This document shows, piece by piece, positions 22,371-33,363 of a DNA stretch of 36,155 nucleotides. Within the stretch, counting starts at the first letter, position 1; each line of letters starts with the position of its first letter. The notes under the pieces were generated by a model. The model saw nothing but the letters and a program-made list of their open reading frames with translations, made no database searches and was not told the origin of the DNA. Position numbers and translations under genes: made by a program. The DNA comes from Terana coerulea (lineage: Eukaryota > Basidiomycota > Agaricomycetes > Polyporales > Phanerochaetaceae), in assembly GCA_024811115.1 (NCBI GenBank), contig JAKOGH010000741.1, positions 1-36,155 on the forward strand, in the 5' to 3' direction.

Positions 22371-25300
22371 GGGACGGTGGTACCCCCCGTGCATTGTGGG
22401 CAGAAGTGCCTATCACCCTACAAGACCACGTATGATCGCTTCATCGGCAGGTTCCTTACCCGTCAGGCCAAGCACGCACACGTGCAAAAGTACAAGTTCG
22501 ACTGCTGCACATCAGACTGGCGGGCAATCTTCCTATCAGACGTCCTCTCGAATACCTACCAAGACTAATGCTAGGAAGGAGGCCGAAGCCATCCATGACT
22601 AAGTGCGTGATTCCTTGACTGAACCAAACTGCCCGTGCTGACGGCTACTCATGATCTCAGTCTCGTGTTCGATACAAACTCTACTTTGCGATAGTGGGCA
22701 TGAAGCGCGTCCGCACCACCGGCCGTATGGTGCTTCTCCTTTTGTTTCCGAGGAGGACAGTGTTAATCAGCTCGGCCTGTTAACGGCGCGGATGCCATGA
22801 AGTGGATCGAGAAGATTTCGGGGTAAGCTGCGCATTCTCCTTGACTGTTGCACCGCTCATTAGCCCGGGTAGGTGCTGTGCTGGCTCAGAAAAGGTTAGC
22901 GGATGGGGTCCAGTGCCCAAGAAGACCAACCACAGCCGCTATGAGCAGTGAGCACGTCGCCATCGCCTCGATCGCCGCGGATAGGCGGTGTGCGTGACCC
23001 GCGTCAACGTCGGCGCGAGCATGAAGAAGTAATGGAGAAGGATGTACGCCTGAACGAGAACGAGCATGGCTTCTGTGGTAGAGCGATGTGTTTGACGCGT
23101 ACCGTGCTCTCGTCGAGGACCTATGACGTGCGTCCATGTCTTGTATCTGGATCAGAGGCTGTCCTGATACGCCTTTTGCAGTATATCATGGTATCTTTCA
23201 CTCTATAGCACGGACAGCTTTACTGGGACTACGTCGACCGCAGGTCGTACAGCACGAATTGCCCCAGGAAAATGCCCTCGAGTAGTGCCGCAGACCTTTA
23301 TTGCTCGCGTACCACTCTTCCACAATAAAGCCATGTCACGGTATCATCAGGCACAGAGGTGATTGCGAGCAAGAAGGCATGTTGACTTGGACGTGTTGGA
23401 ACGACGAGGTCGCTATTCCTGATACACCCGTTGTGGCGTTGATGCCGCTTGCATGACAAGTGGTCGCGCTCTCTCGGGTCGCGCTGGGTCGCCACGGATG
23501 CTTCTCGCGATGATCATGACCAATACGCCTACGTACCATGAAATTGCGGCAGAATAAACGGATCGAATGAACACAAATCATACATCCCTATAATCATACG
23601 TCAGCAGACGAGTAACGACTACCGTACAGTTTTCGCGTAGATTGAAAATCATCGGATGAAAGCCTAGAACTTGAAGCCCTCGAGAATGCGTGTGCGAGCG
23701 AAAGATGAACTGCTCAAAGGGTGTTGCGATATGTTGAAGGTGGTAGTCAATCGCAATGTTACATCAGTTCGGGAAGATATGTGAAGCCTGGCAGCGCGCT
23801 CCGAATGAGTCAATGGAGTGCAAGGGTAAGAAATGGAGAGCGATGGACAATGGAAATCCCAAAGACGGAGGGAACCTGCTACGCGCTTTGCACGGGCTCG
23901 TCGGACCAGCACTGCGCCCAGTCCGTGCCGTGGACAAAGTGGCTAAGGTCGAGGTCCACGTTGAGCTGCTGGTCCAAGCGTCCCCCAATTATCTGCTTAA
24001 GTTTTGGCCTGAAGTTAGCAAGCCGCTGGCGGTAGGAGTCCGGAGCCCAGAACAAATGCTCTTTCTTGGGTCCCAAGCACCACCCATCTTCATCCCAGCT
24101 TACTCCAGCATTGAGACTGTTGCAGTTGGTCGTCGCCTCGGGTAACGGTAGCGAGACACCGTCAAGCGTTAAGCCATGAGCTGTATTCCGAGAGAATAGG
24201 ATTGATGGACTCTCTGAACTTATAGTCCCTGGAGGCGTAGCGGTGGGCCATGAGAAACATTAAGCAAAACATTGCAATTTGCCAGACTTACCTTCTAGCT
24301 GGTTACCTTCTGATACATCCCAAAGTTGCACCATGCCCCTTCCGATGAGTACTGCAATAGTATCACCATTTGTGGAGAACGCAAGCGATGTTGTCCACCC
24401 ATTAACACACAGCAGTCGCACTTGCTGCCGTGTCTTGACATTCAAACTCGCACCGTCCTGTCGTCAGACCCAGAGGCCAGGTACTCGCCATCCGGAGAGA
24501 ACGCAACCGATCTGATCCAATCGTCATGGCCTTGTAGCGGTGCCCCGAGACGTTCCCCAGTTGTGCAGTCCCAAATACAGATGGTCCCATTGTAGAAGCC
24601 AGAGGACAGACATAGGCTGTCTGGTGAAAACGAGATCGAGGGGACCCAGTAACTGTGCCCTGTGACCTCCCACAAGACCTCACCAGTTGACGAGACCAGA
24701 AGGCGCACCTTTCCCTCTCACTTCCCAGCGCCAGGCGTGAGCAGTCTGGTGAAAACCGAGCGCAACGTATCTCGCTGCCATCTCCCAGGCTGCACCGGAC
24801 AGCAGCCCAGCCATCACCAAGGGACCACTGCTGGAGTTTTCTCGCTGAGGCCGACCATGCATGCCTGCCATCTGCTGAAAGCGCCACAGCCATAACAGCG
24901 TCTGGATGTGCAGAAGGACAGTCCTGCCAGAGAGTGAGGGACGCCATATGCCAGAATCGTATGCCGCCATCGTCAGAGCCCGAAATGATTGTTGACTCAT
25001 CAGCAGAGATGGCGAGATGTTCAACTCTTGCTGATGTGGGGATCTCCTGTGAGCAGCGGACCACTGTTGCGCTCTCTGTCTGCCAGATACACAGCTGACC
25101 ACTGGCCATTCCTGTCAGCACCTGTGTTGTTCCGTTCAGAAAAGCGAAGGCAGTGATTTGTGACTCCTGTGAGTCTGCGGCGCCTTCAGACTGAAGTACA
25201 CCATCGGAAATCCTCCAGTGCCGTACTGTTCTGTCGTCCGAGCTGGAGATGAGGCGCTCACCATCTACAGTAAAGGCAACTGTGCGAACCCAGTCAGAGT

Positions 25301-26290
25301 GTCCGGAGAATAGTCTGCACACTCCAGTGCTCAGATCCCAGACTCGGACTGTGGTGTCCTCTGATCCAGATGCGAGGCGGCGGCTGTCAGGGCGAAAAGG
25401 CAAGGCACTGTATGTCTCCATTGTGGCCTGCGAGGGGAAGCCGCATTGCCTCGTACGTGGATGTGCTCCAAAGACGCACAGTGCAGTTGTTATAGCCAAC
25501 AGCAATGCAAGAACTGTCATAGGCGAATGCGACACAGCTTGCGCCTTGGATGTCTTGCAGCTCCTTGAAAACCTTGCCGTCTTCTGCTGCTCGTACGCAC
25601 AGCCCTCGGGAGGATGCAGTTGCTACCACTTGCCCATCTGGGGAAAATGTGACCGCCCGCACCAATCCTTGGCTGTACTGATCGTCGTCAATACGGAGGG
25701 TTTTCCCCGATGACACCTCCCACATCCGGGTTGTCCCATCCCAGAAGCCTGACACTAGTCGGGAGCCGTCTGGCGAGAAGCACACGGACCAAACGTGGTC
25801 TGTGTGCCCAAGAAGAGGTGCAAGCGCGCTATGCCCTGTATTTGTGTCCCATATGCGGATGGTCTTGTCATCTGAGGCTGTTGCAACAAGGCTCCCATCA
25901 GGAGAGTACGCTATAGCATTAATCTCGCCATTATGCGCCTCCTGCGTGGTAAGTAGCAGCCGGCCACTGGCAATGTCCCTGATAGCGAGGTGATGATCGT
26001 CGGTAGCAGTCGCAACATGCTTGCCATCTGGAGAAACGGCAGAAGCGCCCCAGCTGCTTGCGAGGGAGATGACATCATGAGATGCAGGAGGCGACGGATC
26101 ACTGAAGTGGAGCCTGCGGGGGATGTGGGGTGCGAATCGGCGGAATAGAGGGCTGGTCGGAGGAAGAGCCGGGATGACAGACAGATACAGATGGCAAGCC
26201 GATTCCGCAATCACATCCAACCTGCAATCGGCACAGAGAAAGCTCCAGGCCTCCATTGCAAGTGTTGCCACACTTGGAGCCGAGGTATTC
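22370..26290. repeat. Segmental duplication, copy 1
   Basis: Co-linear with 31890-35734 over about 3.9 kb. The outer part (22370-23700) is diverged but clear, for example GGATGCCATGAAGTGGATC at 22790 and 32310, and GAGCACGTCGCCATCGCC / GGGCACGTCGCCATCGCC at 22950 and 32478. The WD40-coding part is very similar, with a run of about 110 identical bases starting near 24720 and near 34190. Similarity stops about 26 bases beyond the TTGCA at 26264-26268, within the coding sequence of the WD40 gene. Confidence 0.85.
22400..23640. pseudogene. Decayed gene remnant in duplication copy 1 (unrecognised)
   Basis: Both strands keep short conserved readings with the 32-33 kb copy. On the plus strand: HAHVQKYKFD near 22480, then MKRVRTTGRMV and ADAMKWIEKISG followed by a GTAAGC donor near 22825. 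On the minus strand: CHASGINATTG near 23430, against CQASSINATTV in the other copy, and YHRSHARSRSG near 23070, against YHGSLARPCS. The two copies share splice-like signals but have different frameshifts. I cannot decide which strand carried the gene or name a family. Confidence 0.3.
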
Positions 26291-28716
26291 GAATTTGGTC
26301 CCTTAAATAGATTGATTAGGATATAGTTCAAGACTATCAAGCTTGTGAAGTGATAGCATACCAGGTTCAAGTCTGCAATACCTCTGAGCGTGACAAGCGC
26401 AACACTCTTCATCTCACCAAGCAGACTTAGCAGCTCAAGCCAAAAAAGAAACTTCTTGGAAAGAAGCTTTTGTAGCAGCCCCGAGAGCCTCCGATCTGCG
26501 TCTGGGTGAGTTGCTGCCCCATCCAAATGGCGTCCGAGAAAGAGGCATGCATACGAGAGTGCCTGGGGTACAAAGCGTGAAATGCGGTCTGGAAGGTCAG
26601 AAATGGCACTGTTCTTCTGGTACGACGACTTGAGTTGACAGATGTTAAACTTCAGCTCATCACACATCACAGTCAGGCATCCAATCGCCATTGCCATATG
26701 CCACGCCGAGTCCTTTGGAACGAAAAGCTCATGACTGCGTGTCACGTTGGTCAAGAAATCGCGAAGGGATGTATGCAGGGGTTGTACAACAGTAGTCGGA
26801 TTGTCGTCCATGACATTGCTCAGCATTGACCATAAACGGCGGAGGAGAGAATGGGTATCTAGGCCTTCGCCGGCACCTGACGACCGGGATAAAATCGCAT
26901 GAAGTGCCGTCTTGGTCAATGACTTGTAAGCATGCAATACCGTTCCAACTACTATGCGGTATCCCATCATAGTGTCATCGTTCGCTGTCGAGAAGTTCTC
27001 GGCAATGACCTTAGCATATAGGCAATCTAGACGAGTGTCGACAGAGAGCATTTGTAGAGGGCCCTGTAAGCCAAAGTAGAGTCGATCCTCGCTAATAGCT
27101 GGCAAGGCAGTGGGAGGAAAGGGGTGAGGAGAGGAAGAGAACAGGAGAATAACTGCCTGTCGCTCCCACCATGTGCTTGAGAGCGTCAAAGGAGCTGATG
27201 AGCCGGAGGTAATCAACATGTCCGCCACAGTCTCCATAATTAGTGTCCATCCACGCTGGGACAGTGTTGTCAGATTCATGATAGGATGCAAATCTCCAGT
27301 CTGGATTGCTGGTGAAGGCGGCCCGATTCGATTGCTAATGAGAGCTAGGACAAAACGAACTACTTCCTCAGAGTTCGAGTTGAACTGCTTGAATGCCTCC
27401 AGCAATGTTCCAAGCAGCCAATCATCGGCAATGGTCTTGTCCACAGCGACTAGAACCTCCGTATGGTCTGAATGGTCCTTGATGAACGTCTCCTCCTCCT
27501 TGGGATATGGTCGACTTCGGCGCAGAGATTTGGGCATAAGGTCTTGCACATTGCGATAGATGGGCTCCGCGACATATACCCGAAGCAACCTCGCCGGATT
27601 CTTGAGAAATGTTACTTTGAATGGGCAGCGGGGGAAAATGAAGGGGGCGAGGAGTGTGAAGGTGAAGAAAGCACCCCATCCAGCAACGAGAGGGACGGTG
27701 GTGCGGCCCAAGTCACGATTTGCTTCGCGTGTAAAGACGCACAAACCGCCAAAGAAAAGCCCGAGGGATAAATGGAGGAGCAGCGGCAGCGACGCGGCAA
27801 TCTCAAACGTCCGCCACTCGTCCAGGGCAGCTCTTCGATACTGCCGAGCACGAAGTCGTTCTTGGGGCGAGGTCGACTCCACGGCGAGGTACTCGCGAAG
27901 CCATTGCTTGACGAGGATACCAAAGGATGCAGCAGCGAGGCTGACTATGAGGCTCGCAAACCAGAGCTGATTAACGAGAACAGCCCATTTGTCAGGCTGA
28001 AACATCATGGGAGGAGGAAGGGGGAGGTTGTGTTGACAAAGCCGGTGTAGATGGCGTAGTTCTGGGTGGCGATATGACGCATAACGGAAAGCATTTCGGA
28101 TTCGGTGTTCGAGTCTGGAAGGAGTTGGGCATACGATACAAGACAGAAGGCGGATACAACCGCAGAGAATAAACCAGCCTGTAGATGCAATTCAGCGGCC
28201 GAGGGCTCACGGTGCAGGTGCAGAGGACTCACAAATACTAGGAACGTGTCGATGTCATCCTTCTGATCCTCAATCTTCTCCTGGTCGAATTCTCTGACCG
28301 TCTTCGCCATCGTCTGCCAGCCAGACGATGGTCCTTTGATTGCCTCAAGGAGAGGAGACTGCGCTTCGACGGCCTGGAGTAGCTTCTGCGCAGAGTAATA
28401 CTATATGTTTGCCGATAGCTAGTGAAGAACGACCGGTCACGTACCGATGTCTGCTCGCTGAGCGACCTCAACGATGACGCTTGTGCCTCAATGGATTGCA
28501 GCAGTTTCTTTGAACGCTACTTAATACATTGAATCTACTGCGAATACGGGTCTGCGTACGTCTTGCCAGTCAGGCGATGGGTTGTCAGGTGCAGCTGGCG
28601 GAGACTCGTTCGTGGGCGACGACGGCTGCTATACAAATAACGTCAAACGTCATACCGACGGGTAGGAGGGAAAAGCGCACCGTCGTAACATGCTCTTGGG
28701 GCTCGCTGCTCGCCAT
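23879..28716 (-). CDS. DUF6535 membrane domain fused to a 14-blade WD40 protein (frameshifted)
   Basis: Exons: 28716-28681, 28628-28560, 28507-28445, 28385-28233, 28178-24292, 24228-23879; introns are GT..AG, 52-63 bases. Residues 1-35 are Ser/Pro-rich. Two short exons both open with KLLQ(S/A)(I/V)EAQ, apparently an exon duplication. DUF6535 follows with four membrane helices (AGLFSAVVSAFCLVSYAQLL; VNQLWFASLIVSLAA; PLLLHLSLGLFFGG; PLVAGWGAFFTFTLL) and CPFK. Next is a helical linker with VVQPLHTSLRDFLTN and LKFNIC, shared with NACHT proteins, but there is no P-loop. Then come about 14 WD40 blades (likely two propellers) and a tail exon with DGWCLGP and FVHGTDWAQCW before TAG. One-base shifts are needed near 28020, 25390, 24715 and 24441, so it is a pseudogene unless these are sequencing errors. 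Function is unknown; a membrane-anchored sensor is an inference. Confidence 0.8.
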
Positions 28717-29840
28717 TTGTGCGGTGCAAGCCAATTGTGTTGTGAATTGTGGGTTCGAGATGGGCGAATGTCGAGGTATGTACTGTAGAATAGTGAACAG
28801 GTCGAAATAGTCCAGATGCGGTTGGCTTGGGGAGCGGTAGGATCGTACGTCGAGGATTGGAAAGGTTCAGGTCGAGTGTGAGAGCCTACACGTGGCGGCA
28901 GCTGGCAAGGCACTGCGCCTCGTGTAACGTGTATGCGTGGTCGAGGCGCCAGCTTGGGCAGGAGCGGTTACACGTGTTACCTGTCAATGAACGTTCGATG
29001 ATTCCATTTCCGAAGAACTGAAGGTGCTGCGCACCTCGTGCGCACCGCTTTATGCCGATGCTGTGCAACACCCAGACTTCTCAATTTCCTGAAAAGCAGG
29101 TACTATGTACATGCCACTCAATGTGCCAGCCCATGCTGTGGCGTGAGGCAGTGCACGCTTTTGCACCTCGCACAGCGCGTCGAAATGGAACGAACAGGGG
29201 TTTCGGCGTATGCCGGAGTGATGCCGCTCCGTGCTCGGGCGTCCGCAAGTGGAAAGCGTCTTTGTGGCGCGGGAATACCCTGCTCATACGGGAGCCAGCC
29301 AAGCCAATTAATCCCGACCGATTGCTCGCCACATACACTGCAGAATCTAGTAGTTTATTTTAGATGAAGACCTAATGATCGTCTGAGCCTAAATTAAGTC
29401 CTTCCGCTCGTATCGAGCCCGACCGATAAGAGCGCCCCCGCCGCGCTCATACGTTGAAGGCCTTCAAGCCACCGCCAGTACAGGAGGAGCCGGCTACGAG
29501 ACCAGAAGCATGAATACACCGCACATCCGTGTGTTCGAGATGCAAAATGGACAATGGAACGCCGATGTCTTGGTACGTCGGTACGGCGTACGTGTCCTCC
29601 GGTTCCGATAGTGTGACCCGTGGCTTCAGGAATAGTGTACCACCCGAATGGAGGGCAGCGTTGGTACGGCTGGCATCAGGCTACGGAGAGGGTGTTAACG
29701 CGGTAGGTATGAGTTGGGGCGCCGACATCAGGCTGCGATGTGACTGACCATTTTCACGCAACGCCATCTTTGTATGCGAGCTGAGGGAAGAGCCGCGAGA
29801 GAACAAGTACTCTAGCGGTAGGGCAAGGAAGGCGTTCAGG
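28717..29840. other. Upstream of the DUF6535-WD40 gene, no recognised gene
   Basis: This should contain the promoter of the minus-strand gene starting at 28716. I see no unambiguous TATA box. Short frames on both strands show no known motif and no copy elsewhere in the window. Confidence 0.4.
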
Positions 29841-31000
29841 GCGATGCAAAAGAGCCACACGAGGGGCAGCCGTAGTTCTTGGGAGGAACTAAGTGAACAG
29901 TCAGCACTTGGTCACAATACCGTCGGCAGTAAGGCATACCTCCACACCCGCGTCGGCCACGCTCCCAGACATGGGTTCCTCGACCTATCGGGCCTTCGAC
30001 CGGTCGCCCCCGCCCGGCCGCGGGGTAGGGAGCCTTGACAGGTCGCAGCGCTCAAGAAGGTGTCGTGCGCGGAAAAAGCAGTGGGCAGGTAGAAGGGAGG
30101 GTCGAGAACGTGAAGATGCGCAAGCAGGACATTAAAGCGTCCAGCCAACTCGGGCACGACGAGTGAGGGCACTTTGAGAGCCGTCTCGAGGGCCTGCGCA
30201 CATTTTGGTTGTTATCGACACTGTTGGTCTTCAACGCTTCAAGCTTCACCACTGGAGAAACGTACTGCAAAAGGCAGTCGGGCACGGGGCCGAGAGAGGG
30301 CGGTGGGTACTTGGGTCACGACGCGTTCCGGCATTTGCGTGCAAGGTGGGCTGTAGAAGCACTTAGTTTCGAGCACTGAGCGCTGAAGCTTGATGGTTCC
30401 ACAGAGAGTGTGAGCGACCCCAGAGCCTGAGGAAGCGTATCGAAAGCGTATGCAGATATCGAGCAGTGGCAAGCATTTGAGGGAGGCAACGGCGAGAAGT
30501 AGCATTTGGTAGGTATCTAAATTGCCGTACGGAGAGGTCGAAAGTTGTTGTCGGTCGTTCCATGTATATGTTCCGCATCCTCATGCTGCCGGAGAAACCA
30601 CGACGATGCTGGGTGCCTCCACGCGGTATCTATACTTTGAAGTTGGTGAGTGCTCCAGGTATACAAGCCGTGCACGTACCTATGCAACAGGAGGCTCCAC
30701 CGCCAGCTTCACCATACCATCCCGCCTGCCGCTCCCTGGACTTCTACCCCAGTCCGCCCATTATCGAGATAGCCGTTGGCCGGAAATGCTGGTCGTACGA
30801 GTGGCGAAAATCCCGGCCGTCTGCAGATGCTACTGGTGTCCTCGGACCCCGTGGGGTGTCCTGATGAGCGAGTTAAATGTCGCGTTATACCAGGCATGGT
30901 GCAACGCGTACATCGGCGATGTTATCGTTTCGGCGGTCCATGCTTTTGTCGAGGGAGCCGGTCAAGAGAACGGGCCTGATTCGGCGCAACAGGTCGCTTG
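29840..31000 (-). pseudogene. Degenerate spliced gene, tandem family member 3 (unrecognised)
   Basis: Matches parts of the 17-kb and 19-21-kb units: 29885-30000 with 19535-19650, 30160-30320 with 17400-17560 and 21300-21420, and 30490-30670 with 19230-19400. Minus-strand readings align, for example MPERVVTQVPTALSR (near 30330) with MPGRIVTQAPAALAR (near 17540) and MPAHVAQVLRAALAQ (near 21430). Donor-like GTACGT/GTATGCC sites separate short frames. No domain is recognised. Confidence 0.35.
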
Positions 31001-31889
31001 TATGCAGTCAGTGGGAGCCGCCATCGGAGCGTGAGTGCTTGACGAGAGGCATAGGCGGTGAAAAGGAGCGCATACACCCAGATGTCGCGCATCGCGGCAG
31101 TCGAGAACAAGGTGGGGGAAATGGCGCGTAAGAGAGGACCCTGAAGGCCTGAGGCCTGAAGCTTGATGCTTGATTCTTGAGGCCTGTGGGCCGCGTGGGG
31201 AGAGGTTTGTTGGAGGACTTGGGCTTGAGCGTACAGGGAGACGCGTCAGTCCACGCGCCAACTCTCATCGGCATACCCCGATGTGCATGAGCATGATCGC
31301 TCCGTCGCGGATCACGGTGCCGTGTGCTCCACTCCGACGCCTTCCCCACAACGTCGCGCTTGCTCCTCACCGTCATCCAGCCTCTCACCTTGCTCCTCCG
31401 TCTAGCTGTCGCCACCCCCAGCATTTACTCTGCACCAAGCACGTCCTCATCAATATTCCACTACATCCAGAAATCCTGGCAGGCTCGCGCATTCGCCGAC
31501 GTGCTTTCGCCACTGGCTCGCACACCACCTAGCCTCGGTTCGCGTTCCGGACGACGGTCCCTGTCATACAGGAATACTTGCCTGGGACATGCAGGCATGG
31601 GCCCCGGAATTGGTCCTGGCTTTTGAGCCTCCGCCTGAAAGGAGGGGTATATTAAGGTAAGTATTAACCTCACGACTGCAGTTCCTTCATAACCGTCGGT
31701 CAGAACATCATCGTGCAAGCACCTCAAACTGTGGCTCAGAACGTCGGCATGGCCTTGCATTTACTCTGTGGCTGTACGTATGTCAAACTAGCTGCACGAT
31801 GAAGGCTTTACTGTGCGGTACGTTCAGTGCTGACGCTGTCTTGGCTACTCTAACGCACGTCCCAGACCACAGTAGTGGCCATCGTATGG
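31001..31889. other. Unassigned region with a short AGGCCTGA/AGCTTGATGCTTGATTC low-complexity patch
   Basis: At 31141-31190 the words AGGCCTG and GCTTGAT each repeat several times. Around it, plus-strand frames (31324-31626) and minus-strand frames show no recognisable family. Nothing firm can be annotated. Confidence 0.35.
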
Positions 31890-33363
31890 ACTCCTCCACC
31901 GCGTGCGGCATCCACGAATATTACGAGATGAAGTACCTGTTACTCTGGAAGACCATGTAGGATCGATTCATCAGCAGCCTCCTTACCTGTCGGTTTGAGC
32001 ACCTGCATGTGCGAAAGTGCAAGCTCGACCTGTCCGTACCAGGCTGGCGGGAAGTTCTCCCGCCGACTACCCACCAAGGTTGATGGTGGGGAGAAGGACG
32101 TCAAAGTCATTAATGACTGAGTGCGTGATCCCTTGACTAAAGCAAACTGCCTGCACTGACGGCTATTCAAGGTCTCGGTCTCGTTCTCAACACAAAACTA
32201 AGTTTGCAAAACGAAGGGGCATGAAGCGTGCTCACAGCACTGGCCGCGTGGTGCCTCTCTTTGTGCTTCTGAGGAGGACGTTGTTCAGCAGCTTGGCCTC
32301 TTGGCGGGCGTGGATGCCATGAAGTGGATCTAGAGAACGTTCGGGGTATGTTGGGCATGTTTCTTAACTGTTTCGCCTCTCATACGCTCGGGTAGTTGCT
32401 GTTCTAGGCTGACAAGAGGATTGTGCGCGAGGTGGGCCCGTGCCCAAGAAGACGAGTCACCGCTGTTATGAGCGCTGGGCACGTCGCCATCGCCGCGGAT
32501 CGGGGGCGGTATACGCAACCACGGCGACGTCGGCGCGATCATGGAGAAGCAATGGAGGAGGATGTGCGCAAGAACAAGGGCGAGCTAGGCTTCCATGGTA
32601 GAGAGATGTGCTCTCGTCAGAGACGTATGACGTGAGTCCACGTCCTGTATCTGCATGACAGATTATTCAGACAAGCTTTTGCAGTATAAAGTATGCTTAC
32701 ACTGCGGGATAAACAGTTCTCCAGGATTAAGTTAACCGCAGGCCTTACGGCACAAGTCGCCCCGGATAAATGCTCTTTACTCGTGTCGTTGACCTTTGTC
32801 ATCTGCCTCGCATCTTTCACAATAACGATGTGTTTCATCGATGTTCCATCTGCCATAGGTGCAATCGGGTGCAAGAGAGTCTCGCCGAGGTGGTTATTAG
32901 AACTACAAGGTCGCTATTGTGATGACCGTTGTGGCGTTGATGCTGCTCGCTTGACAAGTATTCACCCTCTCAGGTCGCGTTAGGTTGCTGCGAATCTTTC
33001 TTGCGATGGCTACGACTGATACATTTACGTGCCGTGCACTGGTGGCCTGGCTTACGGGTTGAGTGACCAGAAACGAGACATGCCTATGTTTATATCTCGG
33101 AGGACAAGTATCGACTGCCATACAATTTCGGCGTACACCGTAAATCACTGTAACCAGCCGCTAGAACACGAAGCCTCCGAGAGTACCTATCTGAGCGAAG
33201 GATGAACGACTAAAAAGATGAGGATTTGTCGAGTGTGGTTGTTACATCGGATCAGGAAGATATGTGAAGTGCGGCAGAGGGTTCGGAATGAGTCAGCAAG
33301 GAGTGCGAGGGCGAGAAGTGGAGTGCAATGGTGAACGGAAATCCCGAGGATGCAGCAACCTTG

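Noticed and set aside
24279..25713. Plus-strand open frames opposite the WD40 genes (also 33733-34386)
   Set aside because: They are shadows of the minus-strand WD40 coding sequence, repeated in both copies only because the DNA is duplicated.
27998..28038. A 41-base GT..AG intron in the DUF6535 exon
   Set aside because: It restores the frame but is shorter than the other introns (52-63) and would remove VNTT residues conserved in the family. A one-base indel in the C/T-rich run is more likely, though not proven.
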